DNA from: Caulochytrium protostelioides
Lineage: Eukaryota > Chytridiomycota > Caulochytriomycetes > Caulochytriales > Caulochytriaceae
Direction of reading: 5' to 3'
DNA: 64,000 nt
Assembly: GCA_003615045.1 (NCBI GenBank)
Contig: ML014136.1
Span: forward strand, 100,064-164,063
A program made the translations under genes and the position numbers. This document shows, one piece after another, positions 47,101-57,190 of this stretch. The notes below the pieces were generated by a model. The model searched no databases. It was not told where the DNA came from and saw nothing but the letters and a program-made list of their open reading frames with translations. Each line of letters starts with the position of its first letter. The stretch's first letter is position 1.

Positions 47101-47340
47101 GCGCATGCCGCCGCCTCGGCCTCCGCGGCCCAGCCGGCGTCGGCGGCCGATGCGGGCGGCGAAGCCGTCGCCACGCGCTATGTCGTGGACCGGCATCTAC
47201 CCGAGGCCCCGCGGACCAAGCTGGCGTTCTTTCCGGCGTTCCGCAAGCAACTGGCTCGCCAGGCCGCTGCAGCGCACGATGCGGGGCGCCGGGGATCCTC
47301 ACTGGCGCGCTCGGCGCCGGCGATGGTGATGACTGAATAA
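44125..47340 (+). CDS. PLK4: Polo-like kinase 4 (SAK), centriole duplication kinase
   Basis: The frame from ATG 44125 codes 1,071 residues. The kinase domain starts near residue 113 (YDVRDLLGRGGFGVVYRAFC), with Lys150 in the ATP site, catalytic HRDLKLANLL (Asp243), DFG Asp261 and activation segment TLCGTPNYISPEI. Residues about 377-525 are low complexity. About 529-700 form the cryptic polo box, with LKPLSQTTRHGQIAIDPSG and VVFYTPRAKCVLMENAPVPD. The C-terminal polo box is at about 948-1048 (VGWCLHDAPGAFTLLFNDGV, then LAFFPAFRKQLA). This order is that of PLK4, which starts centriole and basal-body duplication. In fungi it is expected only in lineages with flagellated cells. An alternative start at 44371 would drop an Asp/Arg-rich extension. 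AATAAA overlaps the stop codon. Confidence 0.9.
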   Translation: MLGAGRYGGDLDDHDGRRRHPGLRHGEDAEDDDADDRRGHASPSVRSSASRAVRQTAVAATAASPPRTPSRRPATGSGTSVLMYPKAPSPAHTAMRFGSGGSGPPPMPRSWPDRITDYDVRDLLGRGGFGVVYRAFCQHGPHSGEAVAIKMIDKKRMHAANMTERVVNEVQVHWHLHHPSILSLHEYFEDDETVYLVMELCQRGELFHYLGGRPISEEQIRPWLYQIIEGIEYLHDQGIIHRDLKLANLLLTASKTVKIADFGLAVKMSHPAHAEQKTLCGTPNYISPEIVSRQPYGLASDLWSLGCMFFTLLTGHPPFESHEVAATLERVARVAYDVPDHVSPEAKDMLRRLLVRDPRQRLTAKQAKRHPYFGGSRDRDRNRDAHAAPRGATMPRPASSLFPRPPSATSQNILTTINRHTAPPPLRPWPRHDHRPASSTAPSQRYVDHDEHDDVPHDVVNRASTAMAPTSMSIHRRSVARPRTVAEPSSAPQQPAHAQPSVRDAAGAGASAAAFAKSTSLHDDAALPEFTTARLKPLSQTTRHGQIAIDPSGRVVLQFTGTPYTMRISGDSKIITVAKAAAVERVYGRTELPTKFHSKYRYAALFVQLVAAKTPKVVFYTPRAKCVLMENAPVPDFEAHFAAAGIRIQWTKARQLITLSATGSEPPVTQTWEAAAGPSPTLPPVLADALRHAQHGLRQCLDMERLNPDHGRWPLVLKSSRTKSAASTASHAPSAITAASYTPHQARSRGTARSPGMPGEDRVPSLHPSQASAWRSLSATDASGSSRLTSRHGGDLARDGGSDDEEAGRTARSVLPATLSPVAPSGTTAASLGNGTTLVGSDGRPPRHPPSSASAGPVAPSSDGQGRPPSLSRADADADAGQGGHGAPNDASSSPAPKTRRTESVRSFGMTSLCVSTAAGTMTPHDVASAAGMGSPPRGGGGMARPPRAAYLADVGWCLHDAPGAFTLLFNDGVRMSVDTRSRTLVYASAAVAHAAASASAAQPASAADAGGEAVATRYVVDRHLPEAPRTKLAFFPAFRKQLARQAAAAHDAGRRGSSLARSAPAMVMTE

Positions 47341-47341
47341 A
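47336..47341 (+). promoter_or_regulatory. AATAAA overlapping the PLK4 stop codon
   Basis: The last sense codon and TAA stop of PLK4 plus one base spell AATAAA, a consensus poly(A) signal. It would allow a very short 3' UTR before the convergent UBP14 gene, whose stop lies 100 bases away. Function is inferred from motif and position. Confidence 0.4.
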
Positions 47342-47440
47342 CTCCCCTGGATTTTTTTCTTCTTGTCTTGCATCTTGGAATCGATCGTCATCCATCACGT
47401 CACATCAGCTCAGCTTTCGCACGGGCGGCCATTTCTATGT

Positions 47441-50024
47441 TTACACGCGCTCATAGAAGTAGATCGAGGCTTGGGCGGCGGCGGCCGGAACAAGGGCGTC
47501 CGGCACCTTGGCGACCTTCTCGTCATTGAAGAGGTACCACGTGCCCGACTCCTTGCGGACGTGGGCGACGTAGTGGCCGCAGTGCGCAGACGGGCCCTTG
47601 TGCGAGATAAAGCCCGTCAAGCGGTAAGTCACGGGGGCGCCGTCGCGGTTCTTGAAGCCCGGAACTGCCTTGGCGGGGCTCGAGCTGGCAGCGCCCGCGC
47701 CGGCCTGGAACTCGGGCTCGAGGCCCGTCGTGTCCGGGTGCGCAAAGAGCCACTCGACGGCGGCGTCGGCGCGCCCGCCCGTGCTCTGCAGGGCAGCGCG
47801 GGCCTGGGCCATCGTGAATCCCATCTCGACCAAGGGCTTACACGCTTCCTCCGACGGGACGGCGGCGGCGGCGGGCGTCGATCCAGCCGCGGTGATGGGC
47901 GTATCGATGTCGGCGTCTTCCATATGCTCCATCAACCAGTTCATCGCGACGTCGGGGGAAGCGTTCTTGGTGGCGATGAGTGCACGGCGGCACCGGTTCT
48001 CACCGAAGCCCATCTCCATCAACATGGCGAGGAAGCCCGCGTTGACATCCGGCTGGTCGGCCGCGGTCGCGGCCGCCGTGTTGGGCGGCGGCGCCTCGAG
48101 CTCAGTCTCGCCGGCCTGCGGCACGACCTCGTAGCCGTGAGCGTCAAACGTCAAGTCGACTTGCAGCTCGCGCGTGGATTTTTTGATGACCCAGTCGTTG
48201 TCCTGGAAGAACCGGAAGACGGGCGAAAAGAGGACGCGCGGGAAGGTCGCAAAACCTTGGCGGTACTGGCAGGCCTGGCGGGACTTGCAGGCCGGGCAGT
48301 CAAAAGTCCGCGCCTCGGCACGGAAGATGTGGTTCAACGAATCAGTGAGCTGGAGCGGGGCGAGGCCATCGCCACCATTGGCGGCGGGCGTGCCGTCCGG
48401 GTTGACCATAGGCAGCGCGAGCGCGGCGTGCTCCTGCGGAAGGTAAAGCACGCCATGGCAAGCGTCGCACGCATACCGCTCGTTCATCTGGAAACGGAAC
48501 GCGGGCGTCGGCTCATCCGGGTCGCCGCGCTTGCGCGTGCGCACCTGCTCGAGCAGGAAGTCCATAAACTCCGACGCATCCTGCTGCCGCATCGTCGAGA
48601 ACTCGGGGTGGCCGTTGCCAATCAAGGCCTTGAACCCTCGAGGAGCAATGCCCGACGGCTCCGACGGCGCGGCCGTCGTCGGGTTCGTTGGCGTCGTCGG
48701 CGTCTTGGTATCGCCTTCGCTCGTGCAGCCTGCTGAGGCTGCGATGGGCGAGTCGATGGGCCGCGGCGCAGGCACGCGAGCATACCGCCCCGAGAGCAGA
48801 CCGTCTGTCAGCTTCGCCATCTGGCAGTCAAAGCAGTCGCTGGGGGACGCCTGGTAGCACTGATCGGCGTGCGTGAGGCTGAGGCCGTAGAAATACTCGC
48901 ACCAGTTGGGCTGGTTAAACAGGAGCTGCAGACAGGAAGAGAGGTAGCAGCTGTTGCCTAGGTTCTGGATACCCGTCAGGCCTGGGCCAGCCACGGACTC
49001 GAGGTCGTGGCCGTCCTGCGTCGTCATATTGAAATCAAAGTTCAGGTTCTGTTCGAGCTGCAGCTCGGTAATCGTCTTTTCGGTGCGCTCGACATGAGCG
49101 ATGTTGATGCCGAACCGCGCCAATCGCGCGCCCAGATGCGGATCCTGGACTTCGTCGTCGCACTGGTAGCAGTAGACGTCGGCAGTGCCTTCCGGCAGAA
49201 TCGTGCCGAGCTTAACGCACAGTGGGTGCTGCGTGTCGCTATAGTGCGCTTTGCCGTGGCCGTTGCCGCCGCCGCCGCCATACTGCGGCCGGCCGCAGCC
49301 CACCTGCCCGCAAACCAAGCACAGCCACAGATTGGAGGTCATGTCGCACTGCCCGCATTGCACAAGTGGCGGCGCCGTTGGCGCGCGCTCGTGCGTCTCC
49401 GCCGGGAGATCGCGGCTGTGCGGACAGGGGTGGATCTCGTGCTGCCAGGCCTTCACGTCGGACTGCTTCGAGGAGCTGAGCGCTTGCATCACCCCGGCCA
49501 CCACCGGCGCGAGGCGCGCGTCCGAGGCATCGAGGGCCACGTCGCACGCGCGGCAGACGACCGACTGCGCCACGTCATACTGCGGCTTGTCGGCCTCGGG
49601 GTCGATCGTCAGCTTCGTCATCTTGGCGCGCGGCGCACTCGTCGCAACCAGGGTGCGCTTCAGGTTGAGCACGATTGGGTGCGACTGCTGCTGCCAGTGC
49701 TGTTTGGCATGCTGCCGCTCGGGGCTAGTGCAGCCGCCATTGAAGCAGCTCAGGCAAATATCTAAGCCATCCGGGGCGTCCTAGCATCCACCAACGGGCC
49801 AGAACAGGTCATGAACAATTGATGAGTGGTATGATCATCCTCTCAGAGAAGTGTCCTGTGAAGATGGGGATCGCGCCATCTTTCCTCGTCCTGTGGTCTC
49901 ACGCATCTATGCGAGGCATGTTTACCTGGTTGTCGAAGCAGCGGGTGCATTCATCTTTGTGAACCGCCGTTTGGGAGGTCGGCGGCCGGAAGGTCAGCGA
50001 CCCAAGATGCGAGCACGTGGCCAT
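47441..50024 (-). CDS. UBP14: Ubiquitin isopeptidase T, UBP14/USP5, two exons
   Basis: Exon 1 is 50024-49926 (33 codons) and exon 2 is 49780-47441, giving 812 residues. The 145-base intron (49781-49925) starts GTAAAC, ends CTAG, and joins in phase 0. Exon 1 supplies VHKDECTRCFDNQ and exon 2 continues DAPDGLDICLSCFNGGC, together rebuilding the first zinc finger of USP5. The second UBP finger (LWLCLVCGQVGCG, then GNGHGKAHYSDT) reads the free Gly-Gly end of ubiquitin. Catalytic domain: GIQNLGNSCYLSSCLQLLF with Cys311 as nucleophile and SAHCGHYVAHVRKE with the catalytic His. Two UBA domains lie between the boxes (LMEMGFGENRCRRAL and LVEMGFTMAQARAAL). The enzyme disassembles unanchored polyubiquitin and recycles ubiquitin for the proteasome. 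The GTG at 49672 that begins the uninterrupted frame is not the start. Confidence 0.93.
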
Positions 50025-50689
50025 CGTCGCGAGCCACGCAAGGTGCCGTGGATACCGGGTTTCAGGGGGGGTTTTAGGGATGGCTTCAGGGAGACGGCTT
50101 CAGAGAGATGGCGTCAGTACACGGGTACGACGCGATCGGATCGTAACAGCAAATGATGGCAGATGCGCGGGCCTGCGTCAGTGAGTTCTAACTGGCTCGG
50201 ACAATCATGTATTCTTTTGGCCTTGCAATCCTCGCTGGCACGCAGAGTATTACAAGCCAAGCACATCGTCATTCGAGCGCAGGCGCTCTCGTGACGACGT
50301 GGCCATCGAGCTGCCGTGCCCCATGAACCCCCGGATGATGGCCGGGTCTTCAGCCCGCGGCGTCGGCGTGCCGGCGGCCGCTGCCATGCCGCGGACGGGC
50401 CGCGGCGCGCCCGGTGTTCTCCACTTGACCCGAGCCACACGCTGCCTTCGCCGGCCTTCCCGTGGTTTCCGGTGCTTCGTCCCGCCACGCGCACGCGTCC
50501 GGACCCGCCGCGCCGCATATACATCGCACGCTCGGTGCAACCGCCGTGTGCGGCGATCGCCCTCGCACGCCTCCCACCAAGCAAGCCCCGCCCATCGCAA
50601 CGACGGCTCCGTAGACGGTCAGCCCCTATCATGTACTTTATATGTTTTTAATGAGCGTACGTGCTCATAGATAGGCCCTCCCGTGAGAC
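50025..50689. other. Intergenic, UBP14 to Fanzor remnant 2
   Basis: Upstream sequence of UBP14, AT-richer near 50140-50260 and 50620-50690. No gene or RNA recognised. Confidence 0.45.
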
Positions 50690-51390
50690 GACCTAACGCG
50701 CACACCATGCCCTCCGTGGTATCCCCCCCTAGGGGTTCTCCACCGAGGCAGTAGGGCGTTTGAATCGTCTCTGGATGAGCGTGTCGACCTTGGGCTGCAG
50801 CGGTGCTTGTCCGGGGTTGCGGCACAGCGCCGCTGGTCTGACGGGTAAGGCCACGCAACGTCGGGTCATGGCTAGGCAGCGTCGGTCGTCCAATGGCATT
50901 GTGGCATTGCGATCGCGGGTCACAAACTTGCCATTGGTGGCTTCACAACACAGCAAACCTCGAATCTTGATCCCCGGACGCCGGCGTTGACCGGGTTTCA
51001 GAATCATATTCGTCTGTGCATACCCCCCGGGTCCGCAGGACCCGGTTGACCGGCGTCGGCGCGGTCGGGGGAGCGCCCACCCCGGACGCGGGAGAGATCG
51101 GCACGGCCATCGGGCTCCGGGGGTTCACCTTGGCCAGGTTCTCGTCCGTCTCGGCAAGCACCTGGATCGTCCGGAACTCGTCGACCAGGATGGTGCGGAA
51201 CCGCTGGGCGCACGCCTTGTACGCGCGATATGTTGGGAGCACGGGGCAAACTTGGCTGTGCCATAGACGATTATCTCTTCAGCAACCACGGGCTCCATCT
51301 CCAAGGCCGCCCCCTTGGCGACGCGGTTCAAGGACTGGGCGAACACACGCTGCTTGCCACTGTACAGCCGCAGGCAGTCAGTCGATCCGC
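50690..51390 (-). pseudogene. Fanzor-type nuclease remnant 2, frameshifted
   Basis: Read on the minus strand, three frames carry successive parts of one Fanzor C-terminal half. First, from about 51375, LYSGKQRVFAQSLNRVAKGA and EIIVYGTAKFAPCS resemble the (V)VYGdaxF block. In a second frame, 51242-51040, comes RFRTILVDEFRTIQVLAETD, matching the VDEFRTS motif. In a third, 51007-50729, comes LKPGQRRRPGIKIRGLLCC and KFVTRDRNA, the GLLxC...RDxNA RuvC-III block, ending TASVENP and TAG. At least two frameshifts (about 51230 and 51020) break it. The NAALN motif has decayed and Cys residues of the zinc ribbon are lost. It is a sister of remnant 1. The nuclease call rests on motif recognition; the 450 bases between 51391 and the SH3 gene are otherwise featureless. 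Confidence 0.65.
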
Positions 51391-51841
51391 CGCTCGCAGC
51401 TGGGACGCGCCCTCGATGCCTTCGATCCCTATGTACGATACGTGCTGCGCTGGAGCCGCGGCTATGACCGCCTCCCGAGGTCGCGTCCCTGGACGGACGC
51501 GGTGCGGGTCGCCCTATGATGTGCCGCGACGCATCGCATGGCCGTCGGGGTGGGCGCCCCATCGAAACCCTTCTTTCTCGCGGCCACCCTAGCCTGGTTT
51601 GGCCACGTCTCGCATTCGAGGTTGCACAGGGTCCGAATGGCGGCAGCGACAGCGATACCGCGGGCTTCAACTCGGATGATCAATTCGACATGAACAACGC
51701 ATATCATGTTAGCTGCATGATGCGCTCACTCAATCCTGCGCTGGCGGTATCACGCGTGCGATGATGAATGGATGGTGATGGCGGACGGATGGGATGCATC
51801 TAGATGGAAATGAGTTAAATATAAAAGCGCTGGCGGGCGCT

Positions 51842-54295
51842 TCAGAAAACGTCGCGGGGCGCCCAGCCGGCGGCGCCCGTGCTCGCGTGGGTGACATAGA
51901 CCCACGGCCCGCTGGCGACATGGACGAGCACCGACTCGCCCACCGTGAGACTCATCTCGTTCGGCCCGGCGGCGGTGTAGGAAGCGCGGGCGGTCATGAC
52001 CTGCGCCGCGGCGGGCGTCGGCGCCGCGGGCGCAGGGGCTGTGGCCGCTGCCACGGGCACGTGCTGCGCGCGCATCGACGGCGACCGCGATGCCGACGAC
52101 GACGACGACGCGTTCGACCCGTTGGTGCCGAGCCGCCCGCCGCTGTGCTTCTGCCCGCCGTATCCGAGACCCTGGCCAAAGAAGCCCTGACGGTCGCTCG
52201 TGACGAGTGGCATCGTCGCCATGTTGCTCGGGTCCATCATGGCGCGCATGGGCGCACCCGTGCCCGTGCCGTTGCCGTTGCCGTTGCCCTCGCCGTCGCC
52301 GTTGCCGTTGCCGTTGCCGTCGCCGTCCTGGTCGCCGTCGGCGGGACGCGACAGCGTGAGGGTGGGCGTGATTCCGCGCGCCAGCGAAGCTTGGTTCATG
52401 GAGGCCTGTAGGGCGCTCGCCGAGGCCGCCGAGGCCGACGCGAGCGCTTCCATCGGGTCTTCGGGCGCAAAGCCACCGGCCATTCCGCCGTTGGGGCCGC
52501 CATGGGCCGCGTGGCTGTGCTCCGGGCCCGGGCCATAGGCCTCCAGGTTGGGCCGCACCGACGCGTATGAGCCGTTCGTGCCAAAGCGCTGCTGGGGCGT
52601 CTCGGCCGGCGTGTGGAACATCCACTCGGGCTGGTCGTCGTCGTCGTGGAGGGCGTGCTTCGCACGCTGCTTGCGGACCACGATCCAAGCAATGACGAGC
52701 GCTGCGATGCCCGCCAGGATCCCCGAGATGATGCCCGCGAGCGACGCGCACGAGATGCTGCCGACAAAGCACCTGCCGCGGTTCTCGTCCTGGGCCGCAT
52801 ACCCCAGCCGCGCCGCGATGGCCTTGTTCGTCTGGCAGCAGGTATCGGCGCGGCCGAGGGGCGAGGAGCAGTAGCTGATCGCGCCCTGGTTCAGCGAGAC
52901 GAAACCGCAGTACTGCGACTCGACGTTGATCGCGCTCACGCACCCCGATGACGGGAGCTCTTCGCAGCGGAAGGCGGCGAGCACCTGATCCTGCGCCGCG
53001 CGGGCTTCCTCGGTCGTCAGGCAATAGGCGTTCATGCGGAATGCCGCAGCGAGCCCCGCCTTGAAACGGAAGCACGACGAGCGGCACCAGGACGCAGGCC
53101 GCGGAACCGCGTCGCCGTCGCAGGTCTGGTGGTCCCCCGCGAACATCTGGTCACAGGCCCACGTGTTGGCAAACGGCACCATGGGGTGGTTGTTGAGGTC
53201 GGTGCAGTGGGCGGCCGTCCAGATCGACGAGCCGTCGGGGAACCGCAGGGGCGAGATGCCGTTCGTGCGGAGCAGCTCGGACTGTGTGGTGTTGGTGGAG
53301 GTGACAGTCGCATTCTTCCACAGGTTGGCATAGCAGAACGAGGAGTCCGAGAGCGGGGCGCACGTGAGGGGCGTCGGGCCGGGCGGCGCGGCGCCGGGCG
53401 GGTGCTCTCGCGTCACCGTGATGATCTGGCGCGTGATCGAGATGATGGACCGCGTGGTGGTGGACGTCGGCGAGGGTGACGACGACGGCGACAGCGTGCT
53501 CGTCACGGTGCCGGACGTCGTGCGCGTCAAGGTGATCCGCGTCGGCCCACTCGTCGAGGCCGAGGCCGAGGCCGAGGCCGACCCCGCCACGGTCGGCAAC
53601 GCCGCTTCCTCGGCCGTCGAGGACGCCGGCCCGCCTTCGGCCGTCGACGACGCAGCGTCGGCGCTCCATGCCTCCGAAGCCGATGTGGTCGTCGGTGACG
53701 ACCACGACGACGACCACGACGACGAACCGCCGTCGGTCGTCGTTGCCGGTGGGTCCGTCCACGAGGTCTCCGACGACCACGTCGATGTCGATGTCGACGC
53801 TTCCTGATCGGAGGACGTTGACGTAGCCGCCTGTTCATCGGATCGCGGGCGCGGCGCGAGCGCGACCGCCTGGTGGGGCCACGGCTTCTCGCGCTTCTTG
53901 TCCACGCTGGCATGCGAGACCGGCCGCCAGGTGGCCATGCTGGACCACAGATCGGGCATCGCCGCCGCCGCCGACGTCGCGGCCGGCGAGACCTGCGCCG
54001 AGGCCGCGGCGCGCCAGGTCACCAGACACCCAACGACAGCGAGCACGAGACCCAGAGAGACGCGGAGCGGGCGCGCTGCGGCGGCTGCGGTCGAGCCTGA
54101 GCCCGTCACGGATCGCCACAGGTCATGGCGTCGCGCCGCCGCTGCCGGCACTGGCGTCGATCGCGGGTGGCGGGCGCCGGTGCGGAGGGCGGTCGAGCGC
54201 CGTGGCGCGGCGCAGCGCTGTGACGAGCCCGGAACAGCCATTGCGACGTCCGCACGGCCAGAACGCCGTCGGCGAGAGAGCGGGGGCAGCGCCAT
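51842..54295 (-). CDS. Single-pass membrane protein with cytoplasmic SH3 domain
   Basis: The 817-residue product (ATG 54295) has a hydrophobic stretch at about residues 79-100 (VSLGLVLAVVGCLVTW) ending ASA, acting as a delayed signal peptide or anchor. Residues about 145-310 are Ser/Thr-rich and probably O-glycosylated. A cysteine-rich ectodomain at about 312-515 has some 18 Cys, with CVSAINVESQYCGF, ISYCSS and DTCCQ. A membrane segment follows at about 517-540 (AGIISGILAGIAALVIAWIV), then a basic stop (RKQRAK), and a long cytoplasmic tail with Asn/Asp-Gly repeats (52258-52332). The C-terminal 50 residues form an SH3 domain: ARASYTAAGPNEMSLTVGES, then GPWVYVTHASTGAAGWAP. The layout is that of a fungal surface sensor or polarity adaptor, loosely like Fus1 or Sho1 in concept, but no orthologue is recognised. 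The start may be further downstream or preceded by an exon. Confidence 0.75.
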   Translation of the reverse strand: MALPPLSRRRRSGRADVAMAVPGSSQRCAAPRRSTALRTGARHPRSTPVPAAAARRHDLWRSVTGSGSTAAAAARPLRVSLGLVLAVVGCLVTWRAAASAQVSPAATSAAAAMPDLWSSMATWRPVSHASVDKKREKPWPHQAVALAPRPRSDEQAATSTSSDQEASTSTSTWSSETSWTDPPATTTDGGSSSWSSSWSSPTTTSASEAWSADAASSTAEGGPASSTAEEAALPTVAGSASASASASTSGPTRITLTRTTSGTVTSTLSPSSSPSPTSTTTRSIISITRQIITVTREHPPGAAPPGPTPLTCAPLSDSSFCYANLWKNATVTSTNTTQSELLRTNGISPLRFPDGSSIWTAAHCTDLNNHPMVPFANTWACDQMFAGDHQTCDGDAVPRPASWCRSSCFRFKAGLAAAFRMNAYCLTTEEARAAQDQVLAAFRCEELPSSGCVSAINVESQYCGFVSLNQGAISYCSSPLGRADTCCQTNKAIAARLGYAAQDENRGRCFVGSISCASLAGIISGILAGIAALVIAWIVVRKQRAKHALHDDDDQPEWMFHTPAETPQQRFGTNGSYASVRPNLEAYGPGPEHSHAAHGGPNGGMAGGFAPEDPMEALASASAASASALQASMNQASLARGITPTLTLSRPADGDQDGDGNGNGNGDGEGNGNGNGTGTGAPMRAMMDPSNMATMPLVTSDRQGFFGQGLGYGGQKHSGGRLGTNGSNASSSSSASRSPSMRAQHVPVAAATAPAPAAPTPAAAQVMTARASYTAAGPNEMSLTVGESVLVHVASGPWVYVTHASTGAAGWAPRDVF

Positions 54296-57142
54296 CAGCG
54301 GCAGCAGGACGATCTGCGAGCGGCAGGAGTGTCGCGGCCCCCAGGGTCCAACGCTTCAATTCAAGGCCCGATCCCACGTTTGTCCGACCGTCTTTCGTCG
54401 GAAAGGTATGGGCGGGCAGACCAAGACGAGGCCGTCGTGCCGTGCCTGATGGCGACGCCGTCTGGAAGTGTCGAGGGCTGTGATCGAGTATTAGCTATCG
54501 TAGGGGCGCGCAGAGGCGAAAGGGAACTCGTTGTTGAGCGAGGATCAGATGCGGTCCAGCCAGGGTCGGGCGCCGCGAATCCTGGGCATTGGTGGCTATC
54601 ACAACTCTCGGTATGCCCCTCTCCTATATTGATGCCCTGCCCGAGTTCATGCGATTTTCAGAGCCTTCCGTTGACACATCATCGCTATCACTCCGCCGTG
54701 CCTTGCCACCTGGAATCAAGCGATTCTCCGTTTCGGGCGGAAAGGATCCGACGCATCCTAGCCATCCACACGACCGCGTAACGCGAGACGTACGTTCAAG
54801 CGCCGGGCAAGGGGAAACAGCGTCACGCAACGTGGTCCCGGCACCACAGTGAGAGGCACGAGTCAGCGTGGGCCCCGGGAAGCGGAGCCGCGGCTTGCCG
54901 AGACGCCTGGGCTGGGCATTGCGGAGAACCGGCGCGGCCGCATCATACTTCCCTTGTCCGCCGGTAGCTTAGGCTGCTTCCGGACGCGCAGACCGCGGCC
55001 TTCTCTCGGGCGGGCCTGAGGCCGCAGGCCGGCTCCGATTCAGTGCCGGCGACCAGTGGCCAAGCCGACTCCGCCAAAAGAAAATCCGCAAATAACAAAA
55101 AGAAACACTAAAAAAATTCTGGCAAGCATCCGCAGCCTCGAACGCGCAGCAGCTGCTCGCTGTCGGCGAAGTTTCGCGGGGACCCTCAGCGCTGAGGAGG
55201 CGGCACGCCGCACAGCGACGCTCCTGAGCCGCATGCTTGGTGAGCGCACCCTCGGCTCTTCGCCCGTGCGGTCGATGGCTGGGGGGTTCCGTCTGCCCCT
55301 GCACCCCCTCCTGGCTGTCGCCATCTTGACTGGGCCACTGCGGTCGTGCGATGTTGCGCCTTCCTGGTGGGCGCCGACGCCGTACAAGGCGCCAACGGTG
55401 GCCGCGGCTCGGCCGCGTCGGGTCTCGTGGCGACCGCGTCGGAGTCTGGATGCCAACGGAAAAAAAGAAATGCCGCCGGCGTCGGAACCGCAGCGGCTTG
55501 CCCGTGCAACTCCGACGGGCCCGACGCCTTCACACCGCGCAATGCAGCATCTCTACGGTCGTCCGACGGGCGACGCGATCGGGTCCATCGGGTCCATCAC
55601 CACCCGAGAGCGACGGACGTGCGCATCGCGCAGGAGACCGATGCTCTGGTCGCCCATGTGACAGACATCGCATCGGTGGGCGCGCGCTTCGCCAGGGGAT
55701 CGCATCAGCCTTGCGGCAGCAAGCGAGCGGCTCTTGTCCCGACGAGGCCGCCGCCATGGGCGAGACGCTTGCCCTCACTTGGCGCTTGTCCTCGCCGCCG
55801 CACGCCACCGGCCGATCGAGTCAGCGCCGTGGCGGCGCTTCCCCGCCCATCGCCGTCGGGACTTAAGAGGGAGGAGGCCCCCCTGTCCCTCGGGAGCCTA
55901 GGAGACCGTGTGGCGGTCGCGGTGCCGAAGGATGGCGCGTCATGCCGGCACGTGCGGCGTCAGCCGGGCCACGTGGACACCACGCACATTTCTCGCATGC
56001 ATCGTATCTCTCTCGCGGGCCTGACGCGTTGCATTCGATGCTGTGCATCTTCTGTCTCGCGTCCCACGGGGTGCCTTGTGCGGGTCATTCTCAGCCATCC
56101 ATCGATTCATGCGTCTGACATGAGAGCATGACTGTTGTATCACGGTTTCATGACAAGCGCAGAAACGACCATGCGAATGACCTCAAGATGCTCATCGCAT
56201 CTGTCTCTAACGAAGGGGGCCTTATGATGAGCATGCTGGATGCGACATCCGTCGCGTTGGGGCGACCGATCCTTCTCAACGATGCTAAGCCCACTTCGAG
56301 CCGAGGCCATCGCTTTCACTCTCGGACTCGCCTGAACAGGCAAGCGACATCCAGTGGACCGCACAGTGCTGGGAGGCGAAAGGGGACCACGACAACGACG
56401 TGGGCATTTACACGGCGACGCGGATCTCCAGCATCCCACCTCGTCTCCGGAATCGCTGCGGCACGGTGAGATGACGGAGGGCCGCTCTGCAAGATCTCTC
56501 CCATAATGCGTACCCCTCGCAAGCCGATTCGACCGATGGGCTCGGCTGAGGGCTCCAAGCTGACGGCAGCGAACGCCCGCGTTCGCATGAACGAGGAGCC
56601 GCCGCCGCGACTGCCGCCATTGCCGATGCCGCGCGGAAGGCAACGCAAGGTTCCCATTACCGGCGGCCACCGCGGCATCCGCCCCCTTCTGTCCCGCCCC
56701 CTGCACAGGCGTCCTTCTTGAAGGCCACGTGGCACACAATGGCTGGCGGCGCGGCACACAATGGCTGGCGGCCCGGACGGCGCGCCCCAGCGCGGCGCTG
56801 GAACAATGCAAGCTCTCGTGACCCTGCGCGCCCGCTTTTCGCACCGATGGGTCTCCGGCCGAGTGATGCGGTTGTTGCCATTGTTGCGTGTCGCATGCAT
56901 GACGGCAGCCGTGATGCCCGCGATCGTGGTGTGGCCGTCGGGACCTGTCCACGCGATGCGACGCGGCGCCTGCCGCGTCGAGCTGGCGGGGCACGGAGTG
57001 AACGTGGCAAAATCAGGCCCACGATCACCATGCGCTCTCCACGGTGATCTTGCCGCGCCAACCTATGTGTGATGGGAGAGCGGAACGCGCGGTGAAGCCT
57101 GACGTGAGCATGGAGGCAGCTAACGCGGCAAAAACACCAATA

Positions 57143-57143
57143 A

Positions 57144-57190
<47 letters not shown>
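57143..57190 (+). repeat. CAA/CAG trinucleotide repeat
   Basis: A CAG/CAA mixture becomes a pure CAG run of about ten units at 57161-57190, in non-coding DNA. Confidence 0.93.

Noticed and set aside
57161-57190. Possible CRISPR-like or tandem array
   Set aside because: The repeats here and elsewhere are uninterrupted simple repeats without spacers, in a eukaryotic sequence.
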